Below the pieces are notes generated by a model that worked only from the letters and a program-made list of their open reading frames with translations, was not told the DNA's origin and ran no database searches. From positions 1-37,650 of the forward strand of contig CAKZXZ010000191.1 in NCBI GenBank assembly GCA_937883775.1: DNA of 37,650 nt. The letters run 5' to 3'. The stretch is from an uncultured Paracoccaceae bacterium (GTDB lineage Bacteria; Pseudomonadota; Alphaproteobacteria; Rhodobacterales; Rhodobacteraceae). Position 1 is the stretch's first letter, and each line of letters begins with the position of its first letter. Shown here piece by piece: positions 1 to 7,582 of this stretch. Both the position numbers and the translations under genes were made by a program.

Positions 1-40
1 AGAGAGCGGTTCACCGGCCAATCATCGACGTGATGTTAGA

Positions 41-115
41 TGGTGCCCGGGGGCGGAATCGAACCACCGACACGAGGATTTTCAATCCACTGCTCTACCC
101 CTGAGCTACCCAGGC
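41..115 (-). tRNA. tRNA-Phe (anticodon GAA)
   Basis: On the minus strand this 75-nt stretch folds as a full cloverleaf. The acceptor strand GCCTGGG pairs with CCCGGGC (one T-G wobble), followed by an encoded ACCA end. The D arm GCTC/GAGC is present. The anticodon loop TTGAAAA carries GAA, and the T arm is GGTGG-TTCGATT-CCGCC. The anticodon stem has one T-T mismatch. GAA reads phenylalanine codons. It lies about 80 bp beyond the end of the yacG block. Confidence 0.95.
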
Positions 116-195
116 ACCGGGGAAGGTTTTCACCTTCGGGTTTGCGCGTTTTAGGGCAGGTCCCGGGGGGTGTCCAGTGCGAAATCGCGGCAATT

Positions 196-378
196 TCAGT
201 GCTGGCGTTTGGGGGCCACTTCGGCCTCGCGCGCGGCTTCTTCAAGGTCTTCGGCACTCTCGGACGGGATCGCGTAGCTGCCTGATAGCCATTTCGCCAA
301 ATCGAGGTCGGCGCAGCGCTTGGAACAAAACGGGCGATACTTTTGTTCGATTTCTTTTTCGCAGATCGGACAGCTCAT
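196..378 (-). CDS. yacG: DNA gyrase inhibitor YacG (zinc-binding)
   Basis: This 60-aa protein matches the YacG family, small zinc proteins that bind GyrB and inhibit DNA gyrase in E. coli. The sequence shows four zinc-ligand cysteines at C3, C6, C18 and C22 (CPIC ... CSKRC), then the family motif DLAKWLSGSYAIP and an acidic tail. Length is normal. Its ATG overlaps the stop of the RNase gene by 4 nt (ATGA), so it is the last gene of a coupled maf-RNase-yacG set. The family call is secure from the motif; gyrase inhibition is transferred from E. coli. Confidence 0.9.
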   Translation of the reverse strand: MSCPICEKEIEQKYRPFCSKRCADLDLAKWLSGSYAIPSESAEDLEEAAREAEVAPKRQH

Positions 379-1403
379 CTGAGGACCTCGCTCAAAGGGA
401 CGCGTTCGCGTTTGCGTTGCAGTTCAAAATGGCCCAGAGGGGTCCAGCCGACAAGCGTTGTGTCCACTGGATCGGCTTTGAAAGCCGCGCGCAGGGCCAC
501 CTCGAAAGGTTTGCGGTCTCGCTTGGTCATGGGCGCAAGATCAATGGTGATTTGCCCCCCCAACCCGCGTAGGCGCAGTTGCGTTGGCAGGGCTTTTGCC
601 GCGGCAATATTCGCCTTGAGACCAGCCGCAGGAGACGTGTCCCCACCGGTGTTCACATCCACCGCCACAAGCGCGCGCGTTGGTTCGATAAACATGGTAA
701 AACCACCGGAAAGCCCGACATAATCGCGGGCGATATGTTCGATTTGGTCAAGTATATCGTGAGTCTCAAAGCAGCCAGCGTCGGTGTCGACCTGTGCAGG
801 ATCGGTCCATTCGCGCCACGCGATCAGGTGTGGGCCATCCCCGAGATGCACCAACGCGGGTGGTCCTTCGGCCTTGGCCAAGACCGCGTCAGCCAGTGCG
901 CGCATCGCCTCGATATCTTCGGCAATCGCCTCTGCCTCGGCCTTGGCCGCGGATGAACGCACGATCAGGCCAAAGCCGCTATCGGACATCGTTTCATGCG
1001 CCGTCAACAAAAGAGCATCGCGGATATCGTCATCGCGGATGGCACGGCTGATGTTAATGCCGGGTGCGTCGGGTGTGACGATGGCGTAGCGGCTTTTGAA
1101 GAGCAGTTTGGGGGTCACGGGCGTAGCTTTGCCCGCCTCGGCATGGCCGGTGATCTGCACCATCAGACGATCGCTCGGGCTGGCGTTTTTCACGCCGCGC
1201 AGAAAGCCCATTTGTCCCTCACCCAGCGAGACGATCACACCGCCCTGCCCTTTCATCTGCCGCCCGACCTCGGCGCGATAGATTGAGCCCGGCACAGGGC
1301 CTGCTGCTTGCGCCACGATCAAGTCATCCAGCTTGCCGTCAACCATCAAGGCCGCGGCTTCCCGATCGCCGATGTGATCCAATGCGATCAAACGGCCCTT
1401 CAT
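375..1403 (-). CDS. Ribonuclease E/G family protein (short RNase G-like)
   Basis: This 342-aa protein carries the RNase E/G endonuclease core, which cleaves single-stranded AU-rich RNA in rRNA and mRNA processing. An S1-like region lies at about residues 35-100 ([10 protein letters not shown] ... [10 protein letters not shown]). The catalytic aspartates sit in VDVNTGG (D249) and ITIDLA (D288). It ends soon after the ELQRKR motif and has no CPxC zinc-link, which E. coli RNase E uses to dimerise. The long scaffold of RNase E is also absent. It is coupled by ATGA overlaps to maf upstream and yacG downstream. The family is clear; whether it acts like RNase G on rRNA cannot be told from sequence. 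Confidence 0.85.
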   Translation of the reverse strand: MKGRLIALDHIGDREAAALMVDGKLDDLIVAQAAGPVPGSIYRAEVGRQMKGQGGVIVSLGEGQMGFLRGVKNASPSDRLMVQITGHAEAGKATPVTPKLLFKSRYAIVTPDAPGINISRAIRDDDIRDALLLTAHETMSDSGFGLIVRSSAAKAEAEAIAEDIEAMRALADAVLAKAEGPPALVHLGDGPHLIAWREWTDPAQVDTDAGCFETHDILDQIEHIARDYVGLSGGFTMFIEPTRALVAVDVNTGGDTSPAAGLKANIAAAKALPTQLRLRGLGGQITIDLAPMTKRDRKPFEVALRAAFKADPVDTTLVGWTPLGHFELQRKRERVPLSEVLR

Positions 1404-1978
1404 GAGAGCGCACCATGAACGGGGTAGCCTGCAGCACTCAAAAGCTGAGCGGTTTCAGCCAAAGGCAGCCCCATGATAGCGCTATAAGACCCTGATATCC
1501 AAGGGATAAACGCACCGGCAGGACCTTGGATCGCATAGCCGCCTGCTTTGCCCTGCCAATCTTCGCTATGCAGATAGCTGTTCAGCTCGACATCACTAAG
1601 CCGCTTCATTTTCACAGCCGAGACGACGTCGCGCTCCCATATCTGATCGCCGGACTTCACCGCAATGGCGGTGATGACGCGGTGACGGCGGCCACTGAGC
1701 ATCATCAGAAATTCCGCCGCCTCACCGGCATCGCGAGGCTTGCCCAAAATACGGCGACCCAATGCGACGGTGGTGTCAGCACACAGCACCACTTCGTCCA
1801 CCCCGGCCTCGACAGCCTCAACCTTTTCGCGCGCCATCCGTGCGCAATAGGGGCGCGGCAATTCAGACTTCAAAGGGTTTTCGTTAATGTCTGGTGCGCG
1901 CACGTCATCGGGCACAAGCCCAAGCTGCGCCAGCAACTCCAAGCGGCGCGGGCTGCCTGAGCCAAGAACCAAGCGCAT
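1400..1978 (-). CDS. maf: Maf-like nucleotide pyrophosphatase
   Basis: This 192-aa protein belongs to the Maf/HAM1 superfamily, cytoplasmic enzymes that hydrolyse non-canonical or excess nucleoside triphosphates to monophosphates. Visible motifs are the N-terminal GSGSPRR, the acidic [16 protein letters not shown] segment and the C-terminal [12 protein letters not shown] followed by [13 protein letters not shown]. Length is typical. It starts 4 nt from the infA stop and overlaps the RNase gene by ATGA, so infA, maf, RNase and yacG probably share a transcript. Substrate (dTTP/UTP or 7-methyl-GTP) is not settled, though the [10 protein letters not shown] motif resembles the YhdE-type subgroup. 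Confidence 0.88.
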   Translation of the reverse strand: MRLVLGSGSPRRLELLAQLGLVPDDVRAPDINENPLKSELPRPYCARMAREKVEAVEAGVDEVVLCADTTVALGRRILGKPRDAGEAAEFLMMLSGRRHRVITAIAVKSGDQIWERDVVSAVKMKRLSDVELNSYLHSEDWQGKAGGYAIQGPAGAFIPWISGSYSAIMGLPLAETAQLLSAAGYPVHGALS

Positions 1979-1982
1979 GAGC

Positions 1983-2201
1983 TTATTTAAAGCGGTAGTT
2001 AATCCGACCCTTGGTCAGATCATAAGGCGTCATTTCAACCTGCACCTTGTCGCCCGCCAAAACGCGGATGCGGTTCTTGCGCATCTTGCCTGCCGTATGT
2101 GCGATGATCTCATGGCCGTTTTCCAGCTCGACCCGAAACGTCGCATTAGGCAGGAGTTCCTTAACGACACCGGGAAATTCGAGCAGTTCTTCCTTGGCCA
2201 T
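1983..2201 (-). CDS. infA: Translation initiation factor IF-1
   Basis: This 72-aa protein is a full-length IF-1, the S1/OB-fold factor that binds the 30S A site during translation initiation. The sequence runs [13 protein letters not shown] ... [14 protein letters not shown] ... [14 protein letters not shown] ... [13 protein letters not shown], matching the family end to end. A GGAGAG ribosome site lies just upstream. A GC-rich hairpin with a six-T tract ends 12 nt before the start codon, so the leader or the promoter position is unusual. It is followed closely by maf. Confidence 0.97.
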   Translation of the reverse strand: MAKEELLEFPGVVKELLPNATFRVELENGHEIIAHTAGKMRKNRIRVLAGDKVQVEMTPYDLTKGRINYRFK

Positions 2202-2213
2202 GGTCTCTCCTTC

Positions 2214-2234
2214 AAAAAAGCCCCCGGGCGGGGC
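2214..2234 (-). terminator. Intrinsic terminator-like hairpin immediately before infA
   Basis: Read on the minus strand this is GCCCC, loop GCCCG, GGGGC, then TTTTTT: a five-pair GC stem plus a T6 tract. It lies after the phosphatase gene (stop at 2308) and only 12 nt before the infA ATG. Two weaker hairpins precede it, CCGCA/TGCGG at 2240-2254 and CTTG/CAAG at 2262-2275. It could end the upstream operon, or act as an attenuator in the infA leader if the promoter lies further upstream. Confidence 0.65.
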
Positions 2235-2307
2235 CGACGCCGCACTAAATGCGGTGGGTTGCTTGGTTTTTCAAGGGAAATCGTGAGGATACGCAACGGC
2301 AAACGCA

Positions 2308-2766
2308 CTATTGTGCAACAGCTGCACCCCATTTCCCAAGAATGTGGCCTTTAATCTGGTCGCGCGCCTGCCGGTAAGCGTCCAGTTTGGCCGCACGACT
2401 TTCACCCAGACCCGTCGGATCCAGAATTGGCCAATATTGCACATCCAAGTGGTAGATCCGCGTCAATTCCAGCGCCCGACGCTGACTGGCCGGAGAAAGA
2501 GCGACGATCAGATCAAAAGACGACAGATCATCGCCCCATTCCTCCATCTCGTCGAAAGATCGTGTGCGGTGGCGCGACAGCTCGATCCCCAGCTCTTCGC
2601 AAACGGCGACCGAAAAGCCGTCGATCTCCATCTCACCGCGTACACCTGCGGATTGAACATAGGTGGTATGGCCATAGAATTTCTTCATCATGCCCTCCGC
2701 CATAGGAGAGCGGACCGCGTTGTGATCGCAGCAAAACAGAATGGAAGACGGCAAGGCCTCAGTCAC
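2308..2766 (-). CDS. Low-molecular-weight phosphotyrosine phosphatase family protein
   Basis: This 152-aa protein has the LMW-PTP/ArsC-type P-loop CDHNAVRS near its N-terminus (C-x5-R-S, nucleophile at about C13) and a late WPILDP segment supplying the general-acid Asp. Such proteins dephosphorylate tyrosine or, in related families, reduce arsenate. None of the extra cysteines of thioredoxin-coupled arsenate reductases is obvious, so a phosphatase is favoured. I chose the GTG at 2766 as start: it lies just after the UPF0262 stop and has GGAG ten bases upstream. The frame stays open to a TTG at 2796, which would overlap the upstream gene by 25 nt. It sits last in the murA-hisD-UPF0262 series. 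Confidence 0.82.
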   Translation of the reverse strand: MTEALPSSILFCCDHNAVRSPMAEGMMKKFYGHTTYVQSAGVRGEMEIDGFSVAVCEELGIELSRHRTRSFDEMEEWGDDLSSFDLIVALSPASQRRALELTRIYHLDVQYWPILDPTGLGESRAAKLDAYRQARDQIKGHILGKWGAAVAQ

Positions 2767-2771
2767 GCGGG

Positions 2772-3251
2772 TCAGGCTCCAAAATGGAGCACGCAAATCA
2801 GCGTGAAGAGCCGACGGGCCGTGTCGATATCGACCTCGGCCTTACCCTCCAGCCGTTCTTGCAGCACCCGCGCACCTTCGTTGTGAATGCCCCGCCGCGC
2901 CATATCAATTGTTTCGATCTGGCTGGGCGGCATGGTTTTGACCGCTTCAAAATAGCTTTTGCAGATTGAAAAATAGTCCTTCACGACCTGCCGAAACGGA
3001 CCCAGCGATAAATGAAATTCCGCCGCCTTTTCATGACCTTCAGTGGTGACATCAAACACCAGGCGCTTTTCACGGATGGACAGGCCAACATGGTAGGGCC
3101 CTTCGGCCACGTCCTTGTCGTCGCGCGCAGGCAGCTTGAACGAATTGTCCTCAAGCAGATCAAACATCGCAACTTTGCGCTCTTGTTCGATCTCGGGGGT
3201 GGGCGGCGGCAGATTGCCGTCATCAAGTTCAATATGAGCAATGCGGGTCAT
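2772..3251 (-). CDS. UPF0262 family protein
   Basis: This 159-aa protein matches the uncharacterised alphaproteobacterial family UPF0262. Recognisable segments are IAHIELDDGNLPPPTPEIEQ at the start, GPYHVGLSIREKRLVFDV in the middle, and RRGIHNEGARVLQERL near the end. It has no signal peptide or membrane segment and no catalytic motif I can name. It begins 3 nt after the hisD stop, in the same direction, and is followed at once by the phosphatase, so these genes are probably co-transcribed. The function is unknown. Confidence 0.85.
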   Translation of the reverse strand: MTRIAHIELDDGNLPPPTPEIEQERKVAMFDLLEDNSFKLPARDDKDVAEGPYHVGLSIREKRLVFDVTTEGHEKAAEFHLSLGPFRQVVKDYFSICKSYFEAVKTMPPSQIETIDMARRGIHNEGARVLQERLEGKAEVDIDTARRLFTLICVLHFGA

Positions 3252-3254
3252 CGG

Positions 3255-4559
3255 TCAGCTTTCGTTCAGACGATCAAGGCGGGCACGCACGGACAAGCCA
3301 TGGGCCTCAAGACTTTCCGACTGTGCCAGACGTTCGGCGGCAGACCCAATAGCGCGGAGGGACGCAGGGGTCATTTTGGCCAGCGTCGTGCGTTTCATGA
3401 AATCCAGCACGCTCAACCCGCTTGAAAACCGGGCAGATCGTGCTGTGGGCAGCACATGGTTGGGACCACCAATGTAATCACCAATGGCCTCTGGCGTCCA
3501 CGCGCCTAAGAAAATGGCGCCGGCATGGGTAATCTTGGCGCTTAAAGCGTCGGGGTCTTCGACGCACAGCTCAAGATGTTCGGGAGCGATGCGATCTGAC
3601 AGGCGTGCAGCCTCGTCCAGATCCCGCACCACAATGACGGCGCCATAATCACGCCAGCTGGGGCCCGCGATGGCGCGCCGCTCCAGCGTTTCAAGCTGGC
3701 GGTCAACTGACGCGGCAACCGCCTGCCCAAAGGCCGCGTCATCGGTGATAAGCAGCGATTGCGCGCTTTCGTCATGTTCAGCCTGGCTTAACAGATCGGT
3801 GGCAATCCAGTCCGGGTCATTGTGTTTGTCGGCAATCACCAAAATCTCGGACGGCCCGGCAATCATATCGATGCCGACCTTGCCAAAGACGCGGCGTTTT
3901 GCGGCAGCCACAAACGCGTTGCCGGGCCCGGTGATCTTGTCAACAGGCGCGATTGTTGCGGTACCATAGGCCAACGCGGCCACCGCTTGCGCGCCCCCGA
4001 TGCGGTAGATCTCGTCGACGCCCGCAATGCGCGCAGCCATCAAAACAAGCGGATTCACGACGCCGTCCGGGGTCGGCACACAAATGGCAAGGCGCGGCAC
4101 GCCAGCGACTTTTGCCGGGATCGCGTTCATCAAGACAGATGACGGATAGCTGGCCAGCCCTCCCGGGACATAAAGGCCCGCTGCCGAAACCGGCGTCCAA
4201 CGCCAACCCAACGTCGCCCCGGTCGCATCCTCCCAGCTTTCATCGCTGGGTTTCTGGCGTTCATGATAGGCGCGAATGCGCTGCGCGGCCAACTCAAGTG
4301 CGGCACGATCCTCAGCCAAGACTTTTGCACATTCGGCCTCAATCTCGTCTGCCGAGAAGGCAATCTGCGGCGCTGTCAGCTCAAGCCGATCAAACCTGGC
4401 CGTCAGATCAAGCACCGCTGCGTCACCACGCGCCCGCACATCAGCGATGATCGCCGCGACGGTGTTATCAACGTCCGGGCTGTCTTCGCGTTTGGCGGTC
4501 AGCAAAGCTGCGAAAGCGGTTTCGAACTCAGCATCCGAGCTGTTTAGAAATACGGGCAT
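3255..4559 (-). CDS. hisD: Histidinol dehydrogenase
   Basis: HisD (EC 1.1.1.23) catalyses the last two steps of histidine synthesis, oxidising L-histidinol to histidine with NAD+ and zinc. The 434-aa length is normal. Family motifs are present: GPGNAFVAAAKR, GPSEILVIAD, the zinc-ligand segments LLSQAEHDESAQS and GDYIGGPNHVLPT, the catalytic IAPEHLEL, and the C-terminal LEAHGLSVRAR histidine. No other his gene is in the window; hisD sits instead in the murA-DUF2948-hisD-UPF0262 block. The start ATG follows the DUF2948 stop by 24 nt. Confidence 0.96.
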   Translation of the reverse strand: MPVFLNSSDAEFETAFAALLTAKREDSPDVDNTVAAIIADVRARGDAAVLDLTARFDRLELTAPQIAFSADEIEAECAKVLAEDRAALELAAQRIRAYHERQKPSDESWEDATGATLGWRWTPVSAAGLYVPGGLASYPSSVLMNAIPAKVAGVPRLAICVPTPDGVVNPLVLMAARIAGVDEIYRIGGAQAVAALAYGTATIAPVDKITGPGNAFVAAAKRRVFGKVGIDMIAGPSEILVIADKHNDPDWIATDLLSQAEHDESAQSLLITDDAAFGQAVAASVDRQLETLERRAIAGPSWRDYGAVIVVRDLDEAARLSDRIAPEHLELCVEDPDALSAKITHAGAIFLGAWTPEAIGDYIGGPNHVLPTARSARFSSGLSVLDFMKRTTLAKMTPASLRAIGSAAERLAQSESLEAHGLSVRARLDRLNES

Positions 4560-4583
4560 GGCCCCTCCGGAAATTCTGTCGCA

Positions 4584-5066
4584 TCATGCGTCGGGATGAC
4601 CCGGCGCTCGCTTTGAAGGGGCCACGTAAGGCCGCGTGACATCTTTCAAGACCACATCAAGGCTTTCTACCTCCAACGCAATCGCCCCGTCGCCTGCGAG
4701 GGTCAGTTCCAGACGTCCCATCCCGTCTTCCGCAGGCACAAAAGACATAGACAAAATCGATAGGATTGTATCTGCATCACCCTTCTGAACCCCCTGACTT
4801 TGCACTTTCACAACATCTTGGATCAACAGCACCGCTTGGACCCGTTCAAAATTGCGCCCCCGGCGTTCGGCCTGCGGAACATCCTCCCAGCGGAACCGAT
4901 TAAGCAGGATCGCAAAGCGGCGCTGGGAGGCAAGCCACTGAATTTCCGATGCCGGGAACACCGCGTCTTGCACCAATGACGAGACGACCTGAAGATCGTC
5001 CGTATCGACCGCCATCAAACGCAGTGGGCGTTCACCGCCATCCTCAAATTTTGCGTCTTGGCTCAT
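4584..5066 (-). CDS. DUF2948 family protein
   Basis: This is a 160-aa protein of the uncharacterised alphaproteobacterial DUF2948 family. Recognised segments are [20 protein letters not shown], the [12 protein letters not shown] stretch, and the C-terminal [23 protein letters not shown] placed the start at the ATG at 5066, which overlaps the murA stop by 4 nt (ATGA); a longer reading to 5099 would overlap murA by 37 nt. It has no signal peptide or membrane helix. Coupling to murA and closeness to hisD suggest co-expression, but the role is unknown. Confidence 0.83.
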   Translation of the reverse strand: MSQDAKFEDGGERPLRLMAVDTDDLQVVSSLVQDAVFPASEIQWLASQRRFAILLNRFRWEDVPQAERRGRNFERVQAVLLIQDVVKVQSQGVQKGDADTILSILSMSFVPAEDGMGRLELTLAGDGAIALEVESLDVVLKDVTRPYVAPSKRAPGHPDA

Positions 5067-6331
5067 TGTCCTTTGATCCGCTCGATCTTGGCGCCACATG
5101 CACCCAATTTCTCCTCAACCCGCTCATAGCCGCGGTCCAGATGGTAGACGCGGTTGACCACCGTCTCACCTTCCGCCGCGAGCCCCGCAAGGATCAGCGA
5201 CACCGACGCGCGCAGATCTGTCGCCATGACAGGCGCCCCTTTCAGACGGTCCACACCTTTTACCGTCGCCATACCGCCTTGCACGTCGATATCAGCGCCC
5301 ATGCGGATCAGTTCGGGTGCGTGCATGAACCGGTTCTCGAATATCTTTTCCTCAAGCACGCTTGTGCCTTCTGCCGTGCATAAAAGTGCCATCATCTGGG
5401 CCTGTAAATCCGTCGGGAAGCCTGGAAAAGGTTCTGTCGTGACATCCACCGCACGGACCCGGCCATTTTGGCGTGCCACTTTCAAACCCTTGGCAGTTTC
5501 CTCAACCGAAATACCGGCCGCATCCAGCTTTTCGCAAAACGCCCCCAGTAGGCTGATCTTGCCGCCCAGACACGTTACCTCGCCACCGCAAATGGCCGGT
5601 GCCAGCATGTAAGTACCCAGTTCGATCCGGTCGGTCACAACAGGGTGTGTGGCCCCATGCAGGCGATCGACACCCTGGATCGTAATCTCCGAGCTCCCTT
5701 CGCCTTCGATCTGTGCACCCATCTTGCGCAGGCATTCTGCCAGATCGACAATCTCGGGCTCGCGCGCGGCGTTTTTCAAAACCGTGGTTCCCTTGGCCAA
5801 GGTCGCCGCCATTAGCGCATTCTCTGTCGCTCCAACCGTCACAAAAGGAAATTCGACAGTTCCACCTTTCAACCCACCCGGCGCCTTGGCGTGCACATAA
5901 CCATCTTTGAGGTCCAGCTCTGCCCCCATCGCTTCCAGCGCTTTGAGGTGCAAATCCACAGGTCGCGCGCCAATTGCGCATCCGCCGGGCAACGACACAA
6001 TCGCATGCCCGTCCCGCGCCAGCATCGGCCCTAGCACAAGAATCGACGCGCGCATTTTGCGCACGATGTCATAGTCGGCTGTGTGGTTGTCGATATTGTG
6101 CGAGGACATCGCCAGAACCTGCCCGTCCTGCATCGAGGTGACTTCCGCCCCAAGCGACTGCAGCAAGGCCGTCATCGTCTTGATATCACTCAGCCGGGGC
6201 GCATTGGTCAGCGTCAGCGGCTCTTCACTCAAAAGCGTGGCTGGCATCAGCGTCAGACAGGCATTCTTGGCCCCCGCGATGGGAATATCACCCGTCAAAG
6301 GGCCGTTCCCCGTCACCAAAATCGAATCCAT
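5063..6331 (-). CDS. murA: UDP-N-acetylglucosamine 1-carboxyvinyltransferase
   Basis: MurA (EC 2.5.1.7) transfers enolpyruvate from PEP to UDP-GlcNAc, the first committed step of peptidoglycan precursor synthesis in the cytoplasm. The 422-aa length is standard. The sequence shows the substrate lysine in GAKNA (K22) and the loop [14 protein letters not shown] with the catalytic cysteine, C118. A Cys at this position is the one alkylated by fosfomycin, so the enzyme should be of the sensitive type. The ATG follows the stop of a 52-aa upstream gene with no gap (TAG then ATG), and its end overlaps the DUF2948 start, so all three are probably translated from one message. Confidence 0.97.
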   Translation of the reverse strand: MDSILVTGNGPLTGDIPIAGAKNACLTLMPATLLSEEPLTLTNAPRLSDIKTMTALLQSLGAEVTSMQDGQVLAMSSHNIDNHTADYDIVRKMRASILVLGPMLARDGHAIVSLPGGCAIGARPVDLHLKALEAMGAELDLKDGYVHAKAPGGLKGGTVEFPFVTVGATENALMAATLAKGTTVLKNAAREPEIVDLAECLRKMGAQIEGEGSSEITIQGVDRLHGATHPVVTDRIELGTYMLAPAICGGEVTCLGGKISLLGAFCEKLDAAGISVEETAKGLKVARQNGRVRAVDVTTEPFPGFPTDLQAQMMALLCTAEGTSVLEEKIFENRFMHAPELIRMGADIDVQGGMATVKGVDRLKGAPVMATDLRASVSLILAGLAAEGETVVNRVYHLDRGYERVEEKLGACGAKIERIKGQ

Positions 6332-6490
6332 CTAGCTGCCCTTTTCGCCTGTCTTGCCTTTGTCCGAGCCTGCGCGCGCACGTGCCTGCGCTTTGCGCCG
6401 GGCCATATTGGCCTTAAGCGCCGCTTTCAGCCTGTCTTCGCGGCTTTCTGCCTTGTTCGGGCGCGCTGTCTTGTCGGATTTCCGCTCCAT
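6332..6490 (-). CDS. Small basic conserved protein upstream of murA (52 aa)
   Basis: This short minus-strand frame encodes 52 residues very rich in Lys, Arg and Ala. Its core, LKAALKANMARRKAQARARA, is predicted to be a charged helix. I recall similar short proteins with an LKAALKANLARRKAQ motif in Alphaproteobacteria, though this was not checked. Its stop codon is followed directly by the murA ATG. The basic helix could bind RNA or the ribosome, but that is a guess. No membrane segment or cysteine is seen. It lies 84 bp from tRNA-Thr on the other strand. Confidence 0.72.
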   Translation of the reverse strand: MERKSDKTARPNKAESREDRLKAALKANMARRKAQARARAGSDKGKTGEKGS

Positions 6491-6574
6491 GAAAGGTCTT
6501 TATCGCAAGGGTCTATCCGGGTCCAGATTGCGCTTGCACCAATTGCACGAAGGCGCTAATCAGCCGCCCACGGC

Positions 6575-6649
6575 GCTGTGGTAGCTCAGTGGTAGAGCAC
6601 ACCCTTGGTAAGGGTGAGGTCGAGAGTTCAATCCTCTCTCACAGCACCA
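6575..6649 (+). tRNA. tRNA-Thr (anticodon GGT)
   Basis: This 75-nt plus-strand cloverleaf has acceptor GCTGTGG paired with TCACAGC, an encoded ACCA end, D arm GCTC/GAGC, anticodon stem CACCC/GGGTG with loop TTGGTAA (GGT), and T arm GAGAG-TTCAATC-CTCTC. GGT reads ACC/ACT threonine codons. A second, slightly diverged copy of its 3' end lies 80 bp downstream. Confidence 0.96.
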
Positions 6650-6733
6650 TCCCTTCCTCTTCACGCAGTGCTGTAGCGACCCTGGTTGATGTTTGGTCTC
6701 GACTGTCGCGTTTGGCTACGCCAAGCCTCTGAG

Positions 6734-6768
6734 TCGAGAGGTCTATCCTCTCTCACAGCACCATCCCT
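6734..6768 (+). repeat. Duplicated 3' end of tRNA-Thr
   Basis: Positions 6734-6768 match 6620-6654 at 33 of 35 bases by eye. The match covers the T arm, the 3' acceptor strand, the ACCA end and five bases beyond. The T stem GAGAG/CTCTC is intact, but the loop is GTCTATC instead of TTCAATC. No D arm or anticodon arm precedes it, so this is a tRNA fragment and not a second gene. The 79-bp spacer contains nested inverted repeats: TTGGC-TAC-GCCAA at 6712-6724, inside TCTCGACT/AGTCGAGA at 6697-6704 and 6732-6739. Such a repeat is a typical scar of tRNA-site integration, but could also arise by local duplication. Confidence 0.8.
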
Positions 6769-6824
6769 CTTCCGCGGCCTAAAAGCTTTCAGAGAACTCT
6801 TGCAGGGACTTTTTTGAAAAATCT

Positions 6825-7355
6825 TCAGCCTTCCGGCTCAAGCCAGCCCTGATAATGCACGATCAACGCCCCGGTGATCGGTGCCTCGATCCGCACGTCG
6901 AAGACAAAACGCCCGTCCCGCTCTGTTTCCAACGCAATTGAGCGCGGCAAAAACGCGGCCGGAAGCGGCAACCAGCCCAAACGCGCGCCCGTCACCGGAA
7001 AGTGCAACGCGTCCTTGCGGATGAAAAGCCCAAGCCGGAACGTGATCCAGCCAAAGCGTTCGGTCATCAGACCGTTGCGGATCTGCAAAGTGGATTCGAA
7101 GGCGGCACCGTTGAACACACGCGTCCATCTCTCGGTTTCACCGACGCGGCGCATACTGACCTCGACCGGTGCCTGCTCATGAGCCTGCGGGAACCGGAAT
7201 ACCCACGCAATTGCGCGCGGCAAAAGGCGGGTTCCGCGCGTAATCCGCGCAAAGCCGCGAAAGCGGTGGATGTCGCGCAGATCGTGTGCCTCGCGCACCT
7301 TTTCGGGCAACGTGACATAAGATGCGCCTAGCACTTGTGCAAAAAGCGGCGTCAT
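6825..7355 (-). CDS. DUF4166 domain-containing protein
   Basis: This 176-aa protein matches DUF4166, a domain often found alone or fused to NAD-dependent epimerase/dehydratase-like proteins. Characteristic segments are LPEKVREAHDLRDIHRFRG, the ARITRGTRLLPRAIAW stretch and TERWTRVFNGAAFEST. No Rossmann domain is present here, so it is the stand-alone form. Its ATG overlaps the stop of a 58-codon upstream frame (ATGA). A 170-bp gap with the tRNA-Thr fragment lies beyond its end. The function is unknown. Confidence 0.75.
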   Translation of the reverse strand: MTPLFAQVLGASYVTLPEKVREAHDLRDIHRFRGFARITRGTRLLPRAIAWVFRFPQAHEQAPVEVSMRRVGETERWTRVFNGAAFESTLQIRNGLMTERFGWITFRLGLFIRKDALHFPVTGARLGWLPLPAAFLPRSIALETERDGRFVFDVRIEAPITGALIVHYQGWLEPEG

Positions 7356-7528
7356 CGGACTAGCCTTCCATGCATGGGCGAGCTTGCCAGATCGCGCATG
7401 CGCTTACGCGTCAAAAGCGCTTGCCCCAGGAACGTCTGTCTGATTGCGATCCAGATCCAGCCCGCAGGATTCAACAGGCCGATCGGCGCAAATGGGCCTC
7501 TGGACATGTGGGGCAGTTGTCTCTCCAT
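7352..7528 (-). CDS. Possible small protein coupled to the DUF4166 gene (58 aa)
   Basis: This minus-strand frame of 58 codons starts at an ATG at 7528 and ends in a TGA overlapping the DUF4166 start codon by 4 nt. Its middle, GLLNPAGWIWIAIRQTFLGQ, is moderately hydrophobic and the C-terminal third is basic (LLTRKRMRDLASS). The ribosome site is weak (AAGG four bases before the ATG). I do not recognise the protein. The tight overlap is the main reason to list it; it could also be the upstream leader of the DUF4166 message or the eroded end of a longer gene. Confidence 0.35.
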   Translation of the reverse strand: MERQLPHMSRGPFAPIGLLNPAGWIWIAIRQTFLGQALLTRKRMRDLASSPMHGRLVR

Positions 7529-7582
7529 GCCTTATAAACTAGAGCGTCAGATGCCCCTGACATCTGTTTTATCTGTGACGTT

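Noticed and set aside
6670-6763. A second, degenerate tRNA-Thr gene
   Set aside because: Only the T arm and 3' acceptor strand match; a GCTGTAG at 6670 could mimic the 5' acceptor, but no D or anticodon arm can be drawn.
6600-6824. Prophage or genomic island at tRNA-Thr
   Set aside because: Only 79 bp lie between the repeats and no integrase or phage gene is near. Kept only as a scar hypothesis.
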